Below are positions 17,304 through 27,041 of a DNA stretch of 43,298 nucleotides, piece by piece (position 1 is the first letter of the stretch; each line of letters begins with the position of its first letter). The stretch is from Lachnospiraceae bacterium (GTDB lineage Bacteria; Bacillota; Clostridia; Lachnospirales; Lachnospiraceae). The stretch lies in NCBI GenBank assembly GCA_009779895.1, contig WRBB01000027.1, forward strand, positions 1 to 43,298, written 5' to 3'. A program made the position numbers and the translations under genes. The notes beneath the pieces are model-generated. The model ran no database searches and was not told where the DNA came from. It was given only the letters and a program-made list of their open reading frames with translations.

Positions 17304-19235
17304 CTATAATAGCTCTTTTACCCAAACTGTCATTTCTCCAATACCTCGGTTGTTCCAGTAAGCATAAGGGACTGCTTTTAATTGAACATCCAATAGTTCT
17401 ACAGGATGCGCACCATACAGCTCCTCCTCATTCCATGCACTTTCAACCATGCGTTTTCCTGTCACTATCAGTTTTTTGATTCCACCAAATAAATCTGAGT
17501 CTACTTCTTTTATATCTGCCTTGGCATCCATATACAACCCTGCCAAATTTTTACCATTGTCTACTTCTTCCAAGCAATATACCAGCGGTCCTTTGACCAC
17601 CGCAACTTTTCCTGCATCCGCCCGTACATTGGGATTTGCACGAATAAATTTTGCAGATGCCGTAAAAGATACGACGATATTTGTATCTTTTTCTAAATAC
17701 AAATAAGCATAACCTTTTTCCATTTTTGCTTCTATTTTTTGTCCATCCGCAGATATTTGATAATCCTCGGCATAATCCGGCACACGGACAGCTAAGGTCA
17801 TACCTTTTGTCGGCACATTTTTCACTGCAAGATTAACTTGATTTTCAAATGGAAAGCGTGTGTTTAAATCCACATAAACACTTCCATCTGCCCATTCTAC
17901 CTCTGTTTGGTTTGAAATAAATAGATTCACAAAAAGCGCATGTTCTCCTACCGAATAAATATATTGCCCCAAGGATGCTAATGTTCTGGCAATATTAGGC
18001 GGACAACAAGCCACCCCAAACCATTTTTGACGAATGGGTTTTACATGCTCTTTCGAGGTACGTTCCAAACAATTGTCCGGCCATACTTCTAGGGGGTTTA
18101 CGTAAAAAAAACTTTTGCCGTCTAAAGCGATGCCTGCCAATAAGGTATTGTACAATGCACGTTCTACCACATCTATATAAGTAGCGTCCCGTTCCATATT
18201 TGCCATGCGAATACCAAACATAGCCAATCCAATCGAAGCGCAAGTCTCCGAATAATTACAGTCGTTCGGCAAATCATAATCTACTGTAAAACGCTCTAAG
18301 ATACCGGAAGAACCAATGCTACCGGTTAGATACATCTGTTTTTGGACAATGTTGTTCCAAAGACGCTTGCAAGCGGACAACAATGCTTCCTCTTTATAAG
18401 CATCAGCTAAATCTGCCATCGCTGCATACATGTATGTGGCCCGAACCGCATGACCGGTGGCAACTTCCAATTCTCTCACCGGTTTATCTGACTGAGAATA
18501 TACCGGTTGATAATCCGTAAATTCCGGAAATATTTTTTTGAAATCCGCTGCTTTCATTTCTTTTAGAAAATAATTTTCCCCTACACCACGAATATCAATA
18601 AAATGTTTTGCCAAGTCCAAATACTTTTGTACTCCTGTCACCTCATACAACTTAATCAATCCTATTTCTACTTCCTGATGACCGGGGTATCCATGGTTTT
18701 GACCCTCTTTTGCACCAAACACTTCACATAATAAATCAGCCAAACGTTTCACCACATCCAAAAACTTTTTCTTACCTGTGACCTGATAATAAGCAACCGC
18801 CGCCTCCATCATATGACCGGCTGTATACAATTCATGGCCTTCACACAAATTTTTCCATCTCTGTTCCGGCTCTTTGATGATAAAATAAGTACACAAATAA
18901 CCATCTTCCTGCTGCGCTTCCCCAATCAAATCAATGGTTTCATCCGCCAGTTTCTCTAAACTTGGATCCGGCTGCGCCGCCAATGTAAATGCCACCGCCT
19001 CTAACCATTTGGCAACGTCTGTATCTTGAAATACCACACCATAATGTTCGCCTGTTTTCCTACCGGCAGCAATCGCAAAGTTTTCTAAACAATGGGAGGG
19101 TACTGTATCGGGTAACCTATCATTCATCGCATCCCACTGATAAGGTATAATATCACTTTTAACCAAGTTGACATGCTTGGACCAAAACGCATCTTGAATC
19201 TTTATCTTTCGTAAATCTATTGCATGTAGTTTCAT
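17304..19235 (-). CDS. GH127 beta-L-arabinofuranosidase
   Basis: Releases L-arabinose from beta-arabinofuranosides such as those on plant hydroxyproline-rich proteins. It has 643 residues from the ATG at 19235, which has GGAGG 6 bases upstream; an in-frame start at 19274 lies inside the previous gene. The GH127 zinc/nucleophile set is present: Glu330 and Cys332 (YSETCAS) and Cys410-Cys411 (VACCPPNIAR), with Glu314 in GILERF. Spacing and length nearly match the characterised bifidobacterial enzyme. No signal peptide, so cytoplasmic. It is the last gene of the arabinose operon, 22 bases after the GH51 stop. Confidence 0.92.
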   Translation of the reverse strand: MKLHAIDLRKIKIQDAFWSKHVNLVKSDIIPYQWDAMNDRLPDTVPSHCLENFAIAAGRKTGEHYGVVFQDTDVAKWLEAVAFTLAAQPDPSLEKLADETIDLIGEAQQEDGYLCTYFIIKEPEQRWKNLCEGHELYTAGHMMEAAVAYYQVTGKKKFLDVVKRLADLLCEVFGAKEGQNHGYPGHQEVEIGLIKLYEVTGVQKYLDLAKHFIDIRGVGENYFLKEMKAADFKKIFPEFTDYQPVYSQSDKPVRELEVATGHAVRATYMYAAMADLADAYKEEALLSACKRLWNNIVQKQMYLTGSIGSSGILERFTVDYDLPNDCNYSETCASIGLAMFGIRMANMERDATYIDVVERALYNTLLAGIALDGKSFFYVNPLEVWPDNCLERTSKEHVKPIRQKWFGVACCPPNIARTLASLGQYIYSVGEHALFVNLFISNQTEVEWADGSVYVDLNTRFPFENQVNLAVKNVPTKGMTLAVRVPDYAEDYQISADGQKIEAKMEKGYAYLYLEKDTNIVVSFTASAKFIRANPNVRADAGKVAVVKGPLVYCLEEVDNGKNLAGLYMDAKADIKEVDSDLFGGIKKLIVTGKRMVESAWNEEELYGAHPVELLDVQLKAVPYAYWNNRGIGEMTVWVKELL

Positions 19236-19257
19236 ATCAAACCTCCGGGTTTCATTT

Positions 19258-20778
<1,521 letters not shown>

Positions 20779-20797
20779 TTATATTGCCCTCCCAAAA

Positions 20798-21643
20798 CTA
20801 ATCTTTTAAGCCTGTTGCTTTGATACCTTGTACCAAGTGCTTGGATGCCACCAAATATAAAATCATCGGCGGTATAATCATCAAAGTAGCCATGGCCATT
20901 TGTAGATTCCATTGAATCATATGAGGCGAACCCGGAACCCGAAATCCTGCCAAAGCACCGGTGGTTAATGGTCTAAGGTGATGGGATTGTACGTAAATCA
21001 AAGGAAGAAACAGCTCATTCCACCACCAAATAGAAGAAAGTACCGTTACCGTAATAAAAATCGGCTTTGCCAAAGGCACAATCATCACAGTAAATACCTG
21101 TAGCTTATTGCAACCATCCATTTTCGCCGCTTCATCCAATTCTTTGGGAATAGTCATAAAGAATTGGCGGAATAAAAATACATTGTAGGGAAAAGCAAAG
21201 AAACCCGGCACAATCATTGGCCACAGGGAATCCAACCATCCTAACGTACGGAAAATAATAAATTGAGGAATGATTGTCGTAACGGCAGGAACCATCATCG
21301 TTGCAATAATCAAAGCAAACACAAAATTTCTGCCTTTAAAATTCATACGAGCCAACGGATAAGCAACAAAAGAACTGGAAATCAATGTTCCTACCGTATT
21401 GGCAACAATCAAAATCATAGTATTCCTAAAATATATCAAGGCATTGCTACCTCGTAGCACTTCCACATAATTTTCAAACATTAACTCTTCCGGCAATAAT
21501 CGTGGCGGAAAATGGCTAATACCCGGTAATGTTCTGAGTGAATTTGAAAAGATCCAAAAGATTGGAAATATCATAAACAATGCCACTGTAATCAATAGTG
21601 CATATTGTAGGCAACTCACCCAAATCGGTTTTTTTCGATTCAT
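20798..21643 (-). CDS. ABC sugar transporter permease, MalG type
   Basis: A 281-residue CUT1-family permease with six hydrophobic segments and the EAA loop DEAAKMDGCNKLQVFTVMIVP. A strong GGGGAGGAG site precedes the ATG. It starts 15 bases after the MalF-type stop and pairs with that protein to carry oligosaccharides delivered by the 24010 binding protein. No ATPase gene is present in the operon, so a shared MsmX/UgpC-type ATPase from elsewhere is expected. Confidence 0.93.
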   Translation of the reverse strand: MNRKKPIWVSCLQYALLITVALFMIFPIFWIFSNSLRTLPGISHFPPRLLPEELMFENYVEVLRGSNALIYFRNTMILIVANTVGTLISSSFVAYPLARMNFKGRNFVFALIIATMMVPAVTTIIPQFIIFRTLGWLDSLWPMIVPGFFAFPYNVFLFRQFFMTIPKELDEAAKMDGCNKLQVFTVMIVPLAKPIFITVTVLSSIWWWNELFLPLIYVQSHHLRPLTTGALAGFRVPGSPHMIQWNLQMAMATLMIIPPMILYLVASKHLVQGIKATGLKD

Positions 21644-21658
21644 ATTCTCTCTCCTCCC

Positions 21659-22552
21659 CTAATCATAATGCACTGCTTTTTTGGAAAGCCTAAACTGTAA
21701 TGCGCCTACAATTGCAACAATCACAAACAAGACCGTTGCCACCGCTGATGCATGGCCCATATTAAACATTCCAAAGGCAGAATTATATAATTCCAAACTC
21801 AACACCATCGTTTCATTTGCCGGCCCTCCATTTGTGAGGGGAAAGACAATGGAAAAGGCAGTGTTAAAGGAGTTTACGGTACCTACCACAACATTAAACA
21901 AAATAATGGGTGAAATATTCGGTATGGTCACATGCCAAAACCGCTGGAAAAAGTTGGCACCCTCTACGTCTGCGGCCTCGTATTGGGCTTGGGGCACGTC
22001 TTTGAGTGCTGCATTAAAAATCAACATCATTTGTCCCGTGGAATACGTAAAAACCGTCACAATTCCCATAGACACCCAAACCCAAAAAGGATCATTGAGC
22101 CAGTTGGGTTGTATAGCAATGCCCAAACGGGATAAGCCATAATTTAAAATACCCATATGTTGATTAAAAATCAGTTGAAATACAAAAGCCAATGCTACCG
22201 TTGGCATAACCGCCGGTGCAAAAAAACAAAACTGAAAAATTCCACGAAACTTTACCCTGAAATTTAACAAAACTGCCATAAACAGCGACGCAAAAACAGA
22301 TACAGTAACACTAATCACCGTATAAAATAACGTCGCACGCAGGGAGTTCAAGAAACCTGAACCCGGCATAAACATATTGACATAATTTTGTAAACCGAAA
22401 AATTCCGGCGTACCCAATAAATTCCACCGGGTAAAACTTAATACAATGGAGGCAATAATCGGCCCACCGATGAATAGCACAAAGCCGATAAACCACGGAG
22501 AAAGAAAGCCATATGCCGATAAATTGTTTTTTATCCCCTTTACTTTTTGCAA
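21659..22552 (-). CDS. ABC sugar transporter permease, MalF type
   Basis: A CUT1-family permease of about 297 residues with the EAA loop YEAADVEGANFFQRFWHVTIP. The start chosen is TTG at 22552, with GGGAGG (22561-22566) 8 bases upstream. A TTG at 22603 would start within the T-run of the terminator-like hairpin and has no binding site. If this is right, the protein begins QKVKGIKNNLSAYGFLSP, normal for the family. A non-ATG start may lower permease expression relative to the binding protein. Confidence 0.9.
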   Translation of the reverse strand: MQKVKGIKNNLSAYGFLSPWFIGFVLFIGGPIIASIVLSFTRWNLLGTPEFFGLQNYVNMFMPGSGFLNSLRATLFYTVISVTVSVFASLFMAVLLNFRVKFRGIFQFCFFAPAVMPTVALAFVFQLIFNQHMGILNYGLSRLGIAIQPNWLNDPFWVWVSMGIVTVFTYSTGQMMLIFNAALKDVPQAQYEAADVEGANFFQRFWHVTIPNISPIILFNVVVGTVNSFNTAFSIVFPLTNGGPANETMVLSLELYNSAFGMFNMGHASAVATVLFVIVAIVGALQFRLSKKAVHYD

Positions 22553-22601
22553 GATAAATCCCTCCCTATTTTCAAATCGGGTGTGTGTTCCTTTTTTGTT
22601 C

Positions 22602-22639
22602 AAAAAGGGGCTGCTGCAAAATCTTTTTACAACAGCCCC
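22602..22639 (-). terminator. terminator/attenuator between binding protein and permeases
   Basis: On the - strand, GGGGCTGTTG pairs with CAGCAGCCCC (10 bp, one G-T pair; 22607-22639), followed directly by TTTTT (22606-22602). It lies 18 bases after the binding-protein stop and before the permease start. It looks like a leaky intrinsic terminator that keeps the binding protein more abundant than the permeases. Confidence 0.75.
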
Positions 22640-22657
22640 AGACCATTTACTTATCGT

Positions 22658-24010
22658 TTATTGTAATGCATCCAGCTCTCTTTGCGCATTTGGAACGATT
22701 GTATCTATTACTTCATCAATTGTATTCATACCCAGTAAAACCGCATTAAATTGATCCACCAAGTTACCTGTTACAGTTGAATTCAGAAGTACAAAGGTAA
22801 ACTCACCTGATGTGTTGAAGTAATCAAAAGCACCCCAGTTACTTGGTCCATGTTCGCCCGGTACTTGGAAAGCACCTTCTGCTGCAACACTCATCATAGC
22901 CGACGGGTTGGCAGAGAACTCGCTCAACAATGTTTGCCCCTCATGGCTCATCATAAATTCAACAAAACGCCATGCTTCTTCTTGATGCGGGCTATCTGCA
23001 CTGATTGTGAAAAATCCTGTGTGAAGATTTGTAAATTGTCTTGCATCTTGTGGCAACGGCACAATATCCCATCTGAACGATGCATCTGTGTATGCCGGAA
23101 TAAACCAATTGCCTTGGCGGGTCATGGCTGCCATTTCCGCAGCAAACATATCACCTACCGCACCTGCACCCGGCTGTGGTTGCACTTGCAACTCATTGGT
23201 CATCCTATATTGAAATTCTAACGTACGTCTAAGACCGGCATCCATGGACAAATTCATATCATTATCAATAATAGAATCGCCTGCCTGACCAATCATAGAG
23301 TACCAGATTCCGCCAAAGTCAATGGCTGTCAAGCCCCATTGTGTTACATTGTCACCATCACGGATGGTAAGTGCTTCGGCTGCTGCTTCCATATCTTCCC
23401 AAGTCCAATCATCCGTTGGGAGAGCAACACCGGCTTCTTCAAACATATCAATGTTAAAATATAAGAAATGTCCGGCATATACCCATGGAATACCAAAAAT
23501 ACCATCTGTGATTTCGGCCAATTCCGAAACCGCAGGCATGAAATCATGTACATCTACCAAATCACTGGCAGCAACTTTATCGTCCAAAGGAATGATAGCA
23601 CCGTTGGCAGCGAATCTTGGCATATCAACTTCCCATGCTAAAATAACATCCGGTGCTGTACCACCGGCTACCATTGTGTTGATTACAGTAGAATAATCCT
23701 CCGGTATATTTACCAACTCGATACGAATATCAGGATTTGCATCATGAAATGCCTGGATAAAATTCACTGTTTCATCTACAGTATCCCACATACTAAAACG
23801 AATTACAACTTGATCACCACTCGGTGTTTCAACAACTTCCTCTGTTGGTTCTTCGTCACCGGCATCATCCCCCTCATCCACTACGTCTGCCGCAATATCA
23901 GCTTGATTGTTTTCTCCGCCGTTGTTATTGCCACCTGCACAAGCAACTATCATAGCCATCATGGCCATCACAACCAACAACACGACGAACTTCTTCATTG
24001 AAAACTTCAT
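22658..24010 (-). CDS. ABC sugar-binding lipoprotein (SBP family 1)
   Basis: A 450-residue extracellular sugar-capture lipoprotein. The signal peptide leads to a lipobox with Cys24 (MIVACAGG), then an Asn/Gly and acidic linker to about residue 65, and the SBP_bac_1 fold (VVIRFSMWDTVDETVNFIQAFHDANP, GGTAPDVILAWEVD, GIFGIPWVYAG). AGGAGG lies 7 bases before the ATG. It is the first gene of the operon with the CUT1 permeases and two arabinofuranosidases, so arabino-oligosaccharides are the probable ligand. Confidence 0.93.
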   Translation of the reverse strand: MKFSMKKFVVLLVVMAMMAMIVACAGGNNNGGENNQADIAADVVDEGDDAGDEEPTEEVVETPSGDQVVIRFSMWDTVDETVNFIQAFHDANPDIRIELVNIPEDYSTVINTMVAGGTAPDVILAWEVDMPRFAANGAIIPLDDKVAASDLVDVHDFMPAVSELAEITDGIFGIPWVYAGHFLYFNIDMFEEAGVALPTDDWTWEDMEAAAEALTIRDGDNVTQWGLTAIDFGGIWYSMIGQAGDSIIDNDMNLSMDAGLRRTLEFQYRMTNELQVQPQPGAGAVGDMFAAEMAAMTRQGNWFIPAYTDASFRWDIVPLPQDARQFTNLHTGFFTISADSPHQEEAWRFVEFMMSHEGQTLLSEFSANPSAMMSVAAEGAFQVPGEHGPSNWGAFDYFNTSGEFTFVLLNSTVTGNLVDQFNAVLLGMNTIDEVIDTIVPNAQRELDALQ

Positions 24011-24074
24011 GTAAATCCTCCTTTTTGAATCAAATAACTTTTTCGTTTTATTTGTTTCCAGATTTTAGTTTACG

Positions 24075-24096
24075 TTTAGTTAAACGTTTAACTAAA
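24075..24096. promoter_or_regulatory. operator O1 of the arabino-oligosaccharide operon
   Basis: A perfect 22-base palindrome with core AGTTAAACGTTTAACT (24078-24093). It lies just downstream of the predicted transcription start (-10 at 24109-24114 on the - strand), where a LacI-type repressor would block transcription. The regulator gene is immediately upstream. Confidence 0.7.
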
Positions 24097-24108
24097 TCTA
24101 TTTCTTAC

Positions 24109-24137
24109 AGTATAAACCGATTTATAAACAATTGCAA
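24109..24137 (-). promoter_or_regulatory. promoter of the arabino-oligosaccharide operon
   Basis: Read on the - strand: TTGCAA (24137-24132), a 17-base spacer, and TATACT (24114-24109). It is flanked by two matching palindromes. Confidence 0.65.
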
Positions 24138-24143
24138 GTAAAA

Positions 24144-24157
24144 GTTAAACGTTTAAT
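24144..24157. promoter_or_regulatory. operator O2 of the arabino-oligosaccharide operon
   Basis: GTTAAACGTTTAAT shares a 13-base run with operator O1 and contains the perfect palindrome TTAAACGTTTAA (24145-24156). It lies just upstream of the -35 element, with its centre 65 bases from that of O1, about six helical turns. That arrangement is suitable for repression by DNA looping or for a second dimer. Confidence 0.6.
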
Positions 24158-24173
24158 ATTGTGCAAATTGCAT

Positions 24174-24219
24174 AAAAAAATTGCTGTTTTACCACAACAG
24201 GGCTTTCAGCAATCTTTTT
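24174..24219 (-). terminator. terminator of the LacI-type regulator gene
   Basis: ATTGCTG (about 24179-24185) and CAGCAAT (about 24208-24214) form a stem. On the - strand it is followed by an unbroken T-run (the A-run at 24174-24180), directly after the regulator stop at 24222. Confidence 0.6.
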
Positions 24220-24221
24220 AT

Positions 24222-25259
24222 TTATTCCATTTTTCCAACCGAATCTCGAATGAGTAATTTACATTTTATGGGATGAATCCCTTCTTGCTTGTCTCGCTTT
24301 TCTTTATGCAAGAGCCCTTGCATAATTTCGCTGGCTCGATAACCAATTTCATGAAGTGGTAATTTCACCGTCGTCAAAGCCGGTCTATAATACTCTGATA
24401 ACTCTTGTCCATCAAATCCGGCTACCGAAATATCCTTGCCTACTTTCATTTTCAGCTCATCCAAACGATCATACACACCACCTGCCATTATGTCGTTCAT
24501 GGAAAAAATAACTGTCGCACCTTGTTTTAAAAGAATATCGGTGCCATCATAACCACTTTCTCTTTGCCAATCCCCTTTTGCCAATAAATTTTGATTATAC
24601 GGAATCTTCGCCTCTTTTAGAGCACGCTTATATCCATCCAAACGGGCTTTTAAATGAATGGAATCATGCTTTCCGGTGATTACACCGAGTTTTCTATGAC
24701 CTTGTTGAATTAAATATTTTGTGAGCTGATAACTACCCTCTTCATCGTCCATAACCACCGACGGAACTTTTACATCACCGCTATACCCATAAGCCATGAC
24801 TGCCGGAATGGACAAATTCTTCGGAATACAGCTAATTTCCCGCTCATGTGCTGTTACATAAATAATACCCTCAACTTGCTTTGCCATCAAATCACGAATC
24901 TCTTGATGCACTTTTCCATAAAAATCCGTAGTATAAAAATAGCTATCTTGAAATTTTTTAAATAAGCGTAGATTAAAAAGAAGAATCTGATAATCTTCTT
25001 CTTCACAATGCTGGGTAATACCATCAATAATATCCGGAATCGAAAATACCGTCATATCTTCTGCAATAACACCGATGCTTCTGGTGGCTTGCATCTTTAA
25101 ATTTTTTGCAACATAATTGGGTGTATAGTCCAACTCGTCCATGGTTTTCATTACTTTTTGGCGGGTTGCCATACTAACATTGGGCTTATTGTTGATAATA
25201 TTGGATACTGTTGCAACGGAAACATTGCATAACTTGGCAATCTCTTTGATCGTAGCCAT
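24222..25259 (-). CDS. LacI/GalR-family regulator of the arabino-oligosaccharide operon
   Basis: A 345-residue LacI-type regulator. The N-terminal helix-turn-helix is textbook (TIKEIAKLCNVSVATVSNIINNKPNVS), followed by the hinge (YVAKNLKMQATRSIGVI) and a sugar-binding sensor domain ending ISVAGFDGQELSEYYRPALTTVKLP. AAAGGA precedes the ATG. It is transcribed in the same direction as the transporter operon but separated by a terminator, a promoter and two operator palindromes. It most likely represses that operon until an arabinose-derived inducer is bound. Confidence 0.93.
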   Translation of the reverse strand: MATIKEIAKLCNVSVATVSNIINNKPNVSMATRQKVMKTMDELDYTPNYVAKNLKMQATRSIGVIAEDMTVFSIPDIIDGITQHCEEEDYQILLFNLRLFKKFQDSYFYTTDFYGKVHQEIRDLMAKQVEGIIYVTAHEREISCIPKNLSIPAVMAYGYSGDVKVPSVVMDDEEGSYQLTKYLIQQGHRKLGVITGKHDSIHLKARLDGYKRALKEAKIPYNQNLLAKGDWQRESGYDGTDILLKQGATVIFSMNDIMAGGVYDRLDELKMKVGKDISVAGFDGQELSEYYRPALTTVKLPLHEIGYRASEIMQGLLHKEKRDKQEGIHPIKCKLLIRDSVGKME

Positions 25260-25337
25260 CTTTGTTCCTTTCTAGCAAAAAGAATAACATCGCTCTTATC
25301 ATACACAGAATATGAAAGCAATGTCAACAGTGATTCT

Positions 25338-25904
25338 TTATCTCCTAGTAAAGCCAAAGCTTCCAAGTTTTTCTCCAATACCAAAATACGCCCATTCCGC
25401 AAACAAAAAACCATCCATTTTCTCAATGATAACTTTCTTATTCTCGTCCAATTTGTCCGAATCTACATGCATGACCACAACCTTACCCAAAAACAAATCA
25501 TGATCACCCACTTCTGTCACACTAAGCATTTGACACTCCAAATTAACCGGACATTCTTCAATGATTGGTGCACGAACAGAATCAGACTGCATCGTTGTCA
25601 AACCATATTCCTGAAATTTATCCAAACTTCCTCTGCCACTAATCGTACCTATCAAATCTATTTTATCCAAAATTGCTACTGTTGGAAAATTCACGGTAAA
25701 TTCTTTGCTTTGACAAATCAGCTCATGGGTATATGTTACTTTCCGTAAGGCAATGCCAATAATACAAGGCTCCTTTAGACTGATATTAAAAATCTCACCG
25801 GCAGCCATCACATTCGGTTTGTTGTTTTCATCAACTGAAACAATTAATCCGGCCGGAGATGGATAGACCGGACGAAACGGCGTTACAATTTTTGTTTTAG
25901 ACAT
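25338..25904 (-). CDS. flavin reductase-like FMN-binding protein
   Basis: A 188-residue protein of the flavin reductase/flavoredoxin family: PVYPSPAGLIVSVDENNKPNVMAAGEIFNISLKEPCIIGIAL, then TYTHELICQSKEFTVNFP and the GTISGRGSLDKFQEYGL segment that contacts flavin in this fold. The ATG at 25904 has AGAGGG 7 bases upstream; a TTG two codons earlier is less likely. The reaction is probably NAD(P)H- or ferredoxin-linked flavin reduction; the partner is unknown. It appears monocistronic. Confidence 0.85.
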   Translation of the reverse strand: MSKTKIVTPFRPVYPSPAGLIVSVDENNKPNVMAAGEIFNISLKEPCIIGIALRKVTYTHELICQSKEFTVNFPTVAILDKIDLIGTISGRGSLDKFQEYGLTTMQSDSVRAPIIEECPVNLECQMLSVTEVGDHDLFLGKVVVMHVDSDKLDENKKVIIEKMDGFLFAEWAYFGIGEKLGSFGFTRR

Positions 25905-26149
25905 AAACAATCCCTCTTTCGTTTCATCGTAGTGTCAAATTTAACACTGCCTTTTTGTTTCTAATCCTTTATCTTCTAGGGGTTTCACCTATATTTATAA
26001 TAAAAAAAGCAATGACCTCACTAAAGTTGTCGTATTTGAATACTCTTCTTATCCATCTGATTTCTAGCTAATGCAGTATTTTAACAACCGCTAGAAAATC
26101 GTCGTACTGGTATTTTGCTTTTGGCATATCAAACCTCCGATAAATGCGC

Positions 26150-26620
26150 CTATCCTTCAAGAGCCATTGGCTCTGATATGCTTTCGGGTATTTCTATCCC
26201 TGTTGCATAGCAAAACGCAATGATTTGACCAATGTGCATATTTTCATGCCCTATCATCGTTGATATTATTTGATGTACATTTCTTTGTTCGCCGTAGTAA
26301 TCAATAACGTCTGTGCCGTCCATAAATTCTAAGGCTTTTTCCAGTTCACCATCAAGCTCCGCCATTCTTGCAACGAGGTCTTGTGTTGATAGATTTATAT
26401 ATACATACTCTTCCTCAAAGTCCACGGTTTTTGTAGTCAAAGAGTTAATAATATCCCTTTGGAACAACGTCAATTCGTAAGCCTGTAATCTAATGGTGTT
26501 GAGTACATTTCTGGGCAGTTTTTTATCAAGGTCTGTATCGCTTAGTTCCTCTAAGAACCCTAAAATAATACTTCGTGTTTGTTGCCAATCTGCCAAAAGA
26601 GCCTGTAATGATTCAATCAT
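26150..26620 (-). CDS. DinB-like / DUF664-type four-helix protein
   Basis: A protein of about 156 residues with the DinB fold pattern: an N-terminal helix (IESLQALLADWQQTRSIIL) and a C-terminal metal-site helix GHENMHIGQIIAF, with another His in NVHQII. These His residues form the divalent-metal site of the superfamily. Members are often thiol- or stress-related transferases, but the function here is unknown. The ATG at 26620 is chosen, with AAGGAG 9 bases upstream; the ATG three codons earlier abuts that site. Confidence 0.75.
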   Translation of the reverse strand: MIESLQALLADWQQTRSIILGFLEELSDTDLDKKLPRNVLNTIRLQAYELTLFQRDIINSLTTKTVDFEEEYVYINLSTQDLVARMAELDGELEKALEFMDGTDVIDYYGEQRNVHQIISTMIGHENMHIGQIIAFCYATGIEIPESISEPMALEG

Positions 26621-26700
26621 GCTTGCCATCTCCTTAAATTTGTGATGACCTTATTGTAACAAGGGTAATGTGACAACAGCGTGTCATGTTATCAAAATCT

Positions 26701-26726
26701 TTTTCGCTCGGAATACAGAGCGAAAA
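26701..26726. terminator. hairpin in the intergenic region left of the IS element
   Basis: TTTTCGCTC (26701-26709) and GAGCGAAAA (26718-26726) form a perfect 9-bp stem with an 8-base loop, followed by TATTTTGTTT. It could be a factor-independent terminator on the + strand for a gene no longer recognisable. The rest of 26621-26903 shows no gene. Confidence 0.45.
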
Positions 26727-26965
26727 TATTTTGTTTCAATATCGCCAACAAAAAGTATCTTTTGTATCATAGGCTTTCTTTTTTGAAAAAGGGAAAAGAA
26801 ATTGAAGATAGTAATTGAGAATGTATCTGTGTTATACTTTAGAATGAAGTAATTTTTATTTTCTACGTTACCTTATTCGTTTTTAACTTGGCGGCAGTTT
26901 ATATTTGTAGGAGCTTCCTGTATACTTTAAATCGGGAGATCAATAAAGATAGTTGAGACAAAATA

Positions 26966-27036
26966 ATACCTCGGTGTAAAATAAGATAATCTAACTTTGC
27001 ACGGTTGGATGAAAATCTTATAAAACAGAGAGGTAT
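26966..27036 (+). promoter_or_regulatory. inverted repeat that could mask the transposase ribosome binding site
   Basis: ATACCTC (26966-26972) is complementary to GAGGTAT (27030-27036), which includes part of the GAGAGG ribosome binding site of the transposase. Read-through RNA containing both arms could hide the start. The repeat is seen directly; the role is inference. Confidence 0.35.
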
Positions 27037-27041
27037 ATACA

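Noticed and set aside
25905-26149. Possible small gene between the flavin reductase and DinB-like genes.
   Set aside because: No open frame with a binding site was found; the stretch is short and A/T-rich.
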